Shown here one piece after another: positions 22,465 through 26,330 of a DNA stretch of 26,330 nucleotides. Position 1 is the first letter of the stretch. Every line of letters begins with the position of its first letter. The DNA comes from Camelimonas abortus (GTDB taxonomy: Bacteria; Pseudomonadota; Alphaproteobacteria; Rhizobiales; Beijerinckiaceae), in NCBI RefSeq assembly GCF_042647165.1, contig NZ_JBHRUV010000095.1. One strand, given 5' to 3'. The translations under genes were made by a program, and so were the position numbers. The notes under the pieces are model-generated. The model saw nothing but the letters and a program-made list of their open reading frames with translations. It was not told the DNA's origin and did not search any database.

Positions 22465-24019
22465 TCACCTGCACCGGCAGGCCGAGGGTGCGCCCGAGGG
22501 TCTTGAGGCGGTTGTGGATGCGGTCGCAGCGCAGGCTGGCCAGTTCCCGCGGAATGGTCAGCGTCAGCACCCCGCCCGTGTCGCGCAGCGGGCAGCGGGG
22601 CAGAACCCCCGCCATCGCCCCGGAAAGCACATAGGCCACCCGCATCGCCGCCCCGAGGATGCGCGCGCGCTCCACCATGTGCACCGGCATCAGCTCGCGG
22701 ATGCGCGCCGCGCCCCCGTCAGTCGACAGCCCCTCGTGACGAATGTAGTTGGCGAACGCGATAAACGCCCGTTCCGGATGGGTGATGCCCGTATAGGTCG
22801 CCTGGGAAAGCAGCTTCAGCGCCTGCTCGCCGCGATAGTCGGGATGGGCCCGCCAGCAGATGTCCGAGACAAGGCAGGCGGCCGCGCGGATGCGCGCCTC
22901 TTCCTCGGTCTCCTCGAAATGCAGCGAGTCGAACAGGCCGCCCACCCAGTCCTGCAGCTCCTCGCCATGGCGGGGCGAGCGCGAGCGCAGCCAGTTCAGC
23001 TCGGCGGCGGTGGTGAGCAGCGGATCCTGCTCCTGGATCTCCGGCGGCAGCCCCTCGTACAGCAGCCCCTCGCGCACGCCGGAGGGGGAAATCATGATCG
23101 ACGACGGCTTGCCGCGGCGGATGATCTGCTCCATGAGCAGCGCGCCATAGGCCAGAAGCGGCCGGCGCGCCGGCGAGATCACCCCGATCGCCTCCAGCGC
23201 GGTCACGTCCAGGCGCTGCACCATGCGGCAGAAATCCAGCATCTCCCGCGGCGAAATGGCGTAGGCGTGCATCACGTGCAGCGGATAGCCCGTCTGCTCC
23301 ATGTGCAGGCGCGCCAGCGCCCGCCACGTGCCGCCCACCGCATAGAACGTCCGGCCATGCAGGGCGCCGATCTGCGGCGCGTTGGCCAGGGCCACCCGCG
23401 CCAGGTCCGCCGCCTTTTTCAGCGAGCCGCCGGAGGCGTCCTGCAGGGCGAAGCCGCCGAGCCGCAGGCTGAGACCGGGGCGCAGCGCCCCCCGCGTCAC
23501 CTCGACCAGCTCGAGACTGCCGCCGCCCATGTCGCCGACCACCCCGTCCGGCCGCCAGAAGCCGGAGGCGACGCCCAGCGCCGAGAGCTCGGCCTCGCGC
23601 GCCCCGGTGAGCACCGACACCGGACAGCCAAGGATCCGCCCGGCCTCGCGCACGAAATCCTCGCCGTTGGCGGCGTCGCGCACCGCGGCGGTGGCGAGGG
23701 CGCGGATGTCGGTGATCTGCATGACGTCGCACAGGCCGCGGAAACGGCGCAGCGCCGCCAGGGCGCTGTCCACGGCCTTGCCGTCCATCATGCCGGTGCT
23801 GGCGACGCCCCGCCCGAGGCCGCACAGGGCCTTCTCGTTGAACAGCGACGCCGGCGAACGCGTGCAGCCCTCATAGGCCACCAGACGCACCGAATTGGAG
23901 CCGATGTCGATGATGGCCACCGGCCTGAGGGCCGGCAGCCGCCCGCCTCCGGGAAAATCAGCGTCTGGAGGCGCGCTTGCGGAGGGTCTTTGGGCTGGAA
24001 TCCTTGAGGGATTTTCCAC
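22454..24019 (-). CDS. ppx: Exopolyphosphatase / guanosine pentaphosphate phosphohydrolase family
   Basis: An ASKHA-fold enzyme that removes terminal phosphate from inorganic polyphosphate; relatives also hydrolyse pppGpp. The frame gives 521 residues. The first phosphate loop is AIIDIGSNSVRLVAYEG (about residues 35-51), with TAAVRDAANGEDFV and the second loop GVVGDMGGGSLELVEV further on. A C-terminal HD-like helical domain begins near residue 330 (RHGEELQDWVGGLF and after). The frame begins at a GTG (24017-24019), 62 bases inside ppk1, without a good binding site. GGAGG at 23946-23950 lies seven bases before an in-frame CTG (23938), and a GTG at 23920 would give MAIIDIGSNS. The true start is thus open, but the gene is clearly co-transcribed with ppk1. 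Confidence 0.95.
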   Translation of the reverse strand: MENPSRIPAQRPSASAPPDADFPGGGRLPALRPVAIIDIGSNSVRLVAYEGCTRSPASLFNEKALCGLGRGVASTGMMDGKAVDSALAALRRFRGLCDVMQITDIRALATAAVRDAANGEDFVREAGRILGCPVSVLTGAREAELSALGVASGFWRPDGVVGDMGGGSLELVEVTRGALRPGLSLRLGGFALQDASGGSLKKAADLARVALANAPQIGALHGRTFYAVGGTWRALARLHMEQTGYPLHVMHAYAISPREMLDFCRMVQRLDVTALEAIGVISPARRPLLAYGALLMEQIIRRGKPSSIMISPSGVREGLLYEGLPPEIQEQDPLLTTAAELNWLRSRSPRHGEELQDWVGGLFDSLHFEETEEEARIRAAACLVSDICWRAHPDYRGEQALKLLSQATYTGITHPERAFIAFANYIRHEGLSTDGGAARIRELMPVHMVERARILGAAMRVAYVLSGAMAGVLPRCPLRDTGGVLTLTIPRELASLRCDRIHNRLKTLGRTLGLPVQVTEE

Positions 24020-26156
24020 GTCCGGACAAGCTCGGATTGGTCATGAAGTAGCGGTGAGCGTTGAACGGCTCCTCGCCCTGCATGCGTTGGATACGCGTGG
24101 CGGACCCATCGGGAAGGATGCGCCAGCTCTGCTCGTTGTCCAGCAGGTTGGCCAGCATGATCTGGTCCAGCACCTGCTGGTGCACCGTCGGCGTCGTGAT
24201 CGGACACAGCACTTCGACGCGGCGGTCCAGATTGCGCTGCATCAGGTCGGCCGAGGAAATATAGACGTGGGCGTTCCGGTTCGGAAGCCCCTCGCCGTTG
24301 CCGAAGGCGTAGATGCGGCTGTGCTCGAGGAACCGCCCGACGATTGACTTCACGCGGATATTTTCCGACAGCCCCGGGATGCCCGGCCGCAGCGCGCAAA
24401 TGCCGCGGATGACGCAGTCGATCTCCACGCCCGCCTGGCTGGCGTCATAAAGGGCGTCGATGATCTCCGGATCGACCAGCGAATTGCACTTGAGCCAGAT
24501 CGCGGCCGGCCGCCCGGCCCTGGCGTGGGCGATCTCCTCGGCGATATGGCCGAGGATGCGCGCCTTCAGCGTCACCGGCGACACCGCCATGCGCTCCAGC
24601 TCGGCCGGCTCGGCGTAGCCGGTGATGAAATTGAAGATGCAGGCCACGTCGTGGGCGATCAGCGGATCGGCGGTGAAATAGGACAGGTCGGTGTAAATGC
24701 GCGCCGTCACCGGGTGATAGTTGCCGGTGCCGACGTGGCAGTAGGACACCAGCTGGCCGCCCTCGCGCCGCACCACCAGCGACAGCTTGGCGTGGGTCTT
24801 CAGCTCGATGAAGCCGAACACCACCTGGGCGCCGGCGCGCTCGAGGTCGCGGGCCCAGCGGATGTTGGCCTCCTCGTCGAAGCGCGCCTTCAGCTCCACC
24901 AGCGCCGTCACCGACTTGCCCGCCTCCGCCGCCTCGGCCAGCGCCCTGACGATCGGCGAGTCGGACGAGGTGCGGTACAGCGTCTGCTTGATCGCCATCA
25001 CGTTGGGATCGCGCGCCGCCTGCTGCAGGAACTGCACCACCACGTCGAAGCTTTCGTAAGGGTGGTGGATCACGAGGTCTTTCTCGCGGATGGCGGCGAA
25101 GCAGTCGCCGCCATGCTCGCGCACCCGCTCCGGGAAACGGGCGTTGAACGGCTTGAACTTCAGGTCCGGCCGGTCGATCGACAGCAGCTGCGAGAGGTCG
25201 TTCAGCGCCGGCATGCCGTCGACCATGAAGGTTTCGTCGGCCGAGACGTCCAGCTCCTTCATCACGAAGTTGCGCAGGTTCTCCGGCATGTTGCCGTCGA
25301 ACTCCACGCGGATCACGGTGCCGCGCCGCCGGCGCTTCAGCGCCGTCTCGAACAGCCGCACCAGATCCTCCGCCTCCTCCTCGATCTCGAGGTCGCTGTC
25401 GCGGATAACGCGGAAGCCGCCGCGGCCAGTGACCTCATAGCCGGGGAACAGCCGGTCCGTGAACCGGCCAATGGCGTGCTCCAGGGTGATGAAGCGCGCC
25501 GCCCCCGTCTCGGCGAAATCCGGCAGGCGGATGAAACGGTCGATCTTGCCGGGCATGCGGATCAGCGCCGTCAGCTTGCGGTTGTCGCTGGCCCGGAACA
25601 GCGAAAGGGCGATGGTGAAGCCCAGATTGGGAATGAACGGGAAGGGATGGGCCGGATCCACCGCCAGCGGCGTCAGCACCGGGAAAATGTTGTTAAGAAA
25701 ATATTCCTCAAGCCACATCTCCTCGGCCCGGGTGAGGCCGTTTTCGTCGACGATGACGATGCCGTTTTCCAGCAGCTGGTCCTTGAGCTCGGTCCAGCGG
25801 CGCTGCTGGTCGGCGGCGAGCTCGGAGACGGCCTTGCCGATGGCGACGAGCTGCTCGGCGGGGGTGAGCCCGTCCTGGGAGAGGGTCATCACGCCGGTGC
25901 GCACCTGGCCGCGCAGGCCGGCGACGCGCACCATGAAGAACTCGTCGAGATTGTTGGCCGAGATGGACAGGAAGCGCACCTGCTCCAGCAGCGGATGGGC
26001 GCTGTTGGAGGCCTCCTCGAACACGCGCCGGTTGAACTGCAGCCAGGAGATCTCGCGGTTGATGAAGCGCTGGGGGCTGTGGCGCAGGGCGGCGCCGTCC
26101 ACCGGCGTCTCGACGTCGGCGGCGGCCGCCGAGATGTCGCCGCTCTTGCGGGCCAC
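23958..26156 (-). CDS. ppk1: Polyphosphate kinase 1 (RNA degradosome polyphosphate kinase)
   Basis: It makes inorganic polyphosphate from ATP through a phosphohistidine intermediate, at the inner membrane or in granules. From the GTG at 26154-26156 the product has 732 residues. The N-terminal domain starts RFINREISWLQFNRRVFEEA and LSISANNLDEFFMVRVAGL. The catalytic region has RFDEEANIRWARDLERAGAQ, then the phospho-accepting His in ELKTHAKLSLVVRREGG (near 452), VGTGNYHPVTARIYTDLS, and the second active-site His in RFLEHSRIYAFGNGEG (near 607). YISSADLMQRNLDRRVEV is also conserved. The frame remains open for 58 more codons to the right edge with no stop, so the true start may be upstream of the window. 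No other in-frame ATG or GTG is seen there. The stop overlaps the long ppx frame. Confidence 0.96.
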   Translation of the reverse strand: MARKSGDISAAAADVETPVDGAALRHSPQRFINREISWLQFNRRVFEEASNSAHPLLEQVRFLSISANNLDEFFMVRVAGLRGQVRTGVMTLSQDGLTPAEQLVAIGKAVSELAADQQRRWTELKDQLLENGIVIVDENGLTRAEEMWLEEYFLNNIFPVLTPLAVDPAHPFPFIPNLGFTIALSLFRASDNRKLTALIRMPGKIDRFIRLPDFAETGAARFITLEHAIGRFTDRLFPGYEVTGRGGFRVIRDSDLEIEEEAEDLVRLFETALKRRRRGTVIRVEFDGNMPENLRNFVMKELDVSADETFMVDGMPALNDLSQLLSIDRPDLKFKPFNARFPERVREHGGDCFAAIREKDLVIHHPYESFDVVVQFLQQAARDPNVMAIKQTLYRTSSDSPIVRALAEAAEAGKSVTALVELKARFDEEANIRWARDLERAGAQVVFGFIELKTHAKLSLVVRREGGQLVSYCHVGTGNYHPVTARIYTDLSYFTADPLIAHDVACIFNFITGYAEPAELERMAVSPVTLKARILGHIAEEIAHARAGRPAAIWLKCNSLVDPEIIDALYDASQAGVEIDCVIRGICALRPGIPGLSENIRVKSIVGRFLEHSRIYAFGNGEGLPNRNAHVYISSADLMQRNLDRRVEVLCPITTPTVHQQVLDQIMLANLLDNEQSWRILPDGSATRIQRMQGEEPFNAHRYFMTNPSLSGRGKSLKDSSPKTLRKRASRR

Positions 26157-26330
26157 GCCCAGCTTCTGCGGATCGGGCGCGACGGCGCGCCGGGAATCAT
26201 CGCCCTGGAACAGTTCGGCGTAGGCGCTGGCGAGGCGCGCGCCGATCTCGCCGGGGTCGGCCTCGGCGAACTCCGGCGGCGCCGGCGGGGCGGCGGTCTG
26301 GCGCGCGGCGGCGGACCGGCGCTTCTGGCC

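Overview
The window is a contiguous piece of a very GC-rich alphaproteobacterial chromosome. The AspRS, PPK1 and ErpA sequences, and the gene order erpA / dgt-argS-SPOR-nagZ-tatABC-serS-surE-pcm-LysM lipoprotein, are most like Hyphomicrobiales (Rhizobiales). This placement rests on remembered family sequences and synteny, not on a search. No phage, transposase, integrase, CRISPR array, tRNA or rRNA was recognised.

Positions 1-12025 hold one long minus-strand housekeeping series. In transcription order it is dgt (dNTP triphosphohydrolase), argS, a SPOR-domain membrane protein with a histidine-rich cytoplasmic segment, nagZ, tatA, tatB, tatC, serS, surE, pcm, and a LysM lipoprotein cut by the left edge (DipM/NlpD-like). 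It joins tRNA charging, peptidoglycan turnover and division, Tat export and damaged-protein repair. The scpA-scpB pair that I expect between nagZ and tatA in this neighbourhood is absent.

Positions 12195-16857 are plus strand. They hold erpA (Fe-S carrier, with terminator), a 698-residue membrane-anchored protein of unknown function that looks AsmA-like, a left-handed beta-helix acetyltransferase whose start lies 10 bases after a run of 20 G, and metA. The MetA sequence has Glu111, so it is predicted to be an acetyl-CoA-dependent homoserine O-acetyltransferase. The 270 bases before metA contain a strongly structured, apparently bistable RNA leader that I cannot assign to a known riboswitch class. 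It is the best candidate here for something undescribed.

Positions 16938-20999 are minus strand: aspS (with the His signature of non-discriminating AspRS), then a family 2 glycosyltransferase and a membrane acyltransferase-3 protein. Together with the beta-helix acetyltransferase these suggest a small set of surface-glycan assembly or decoration genes around metA. Divergent from aspS is rnd (RNase D), which converges on a ppk1-ppx polyphosphate pair read from the right edge. The ppk1 frame stays open to the end of the window, so its true start may lie outside.
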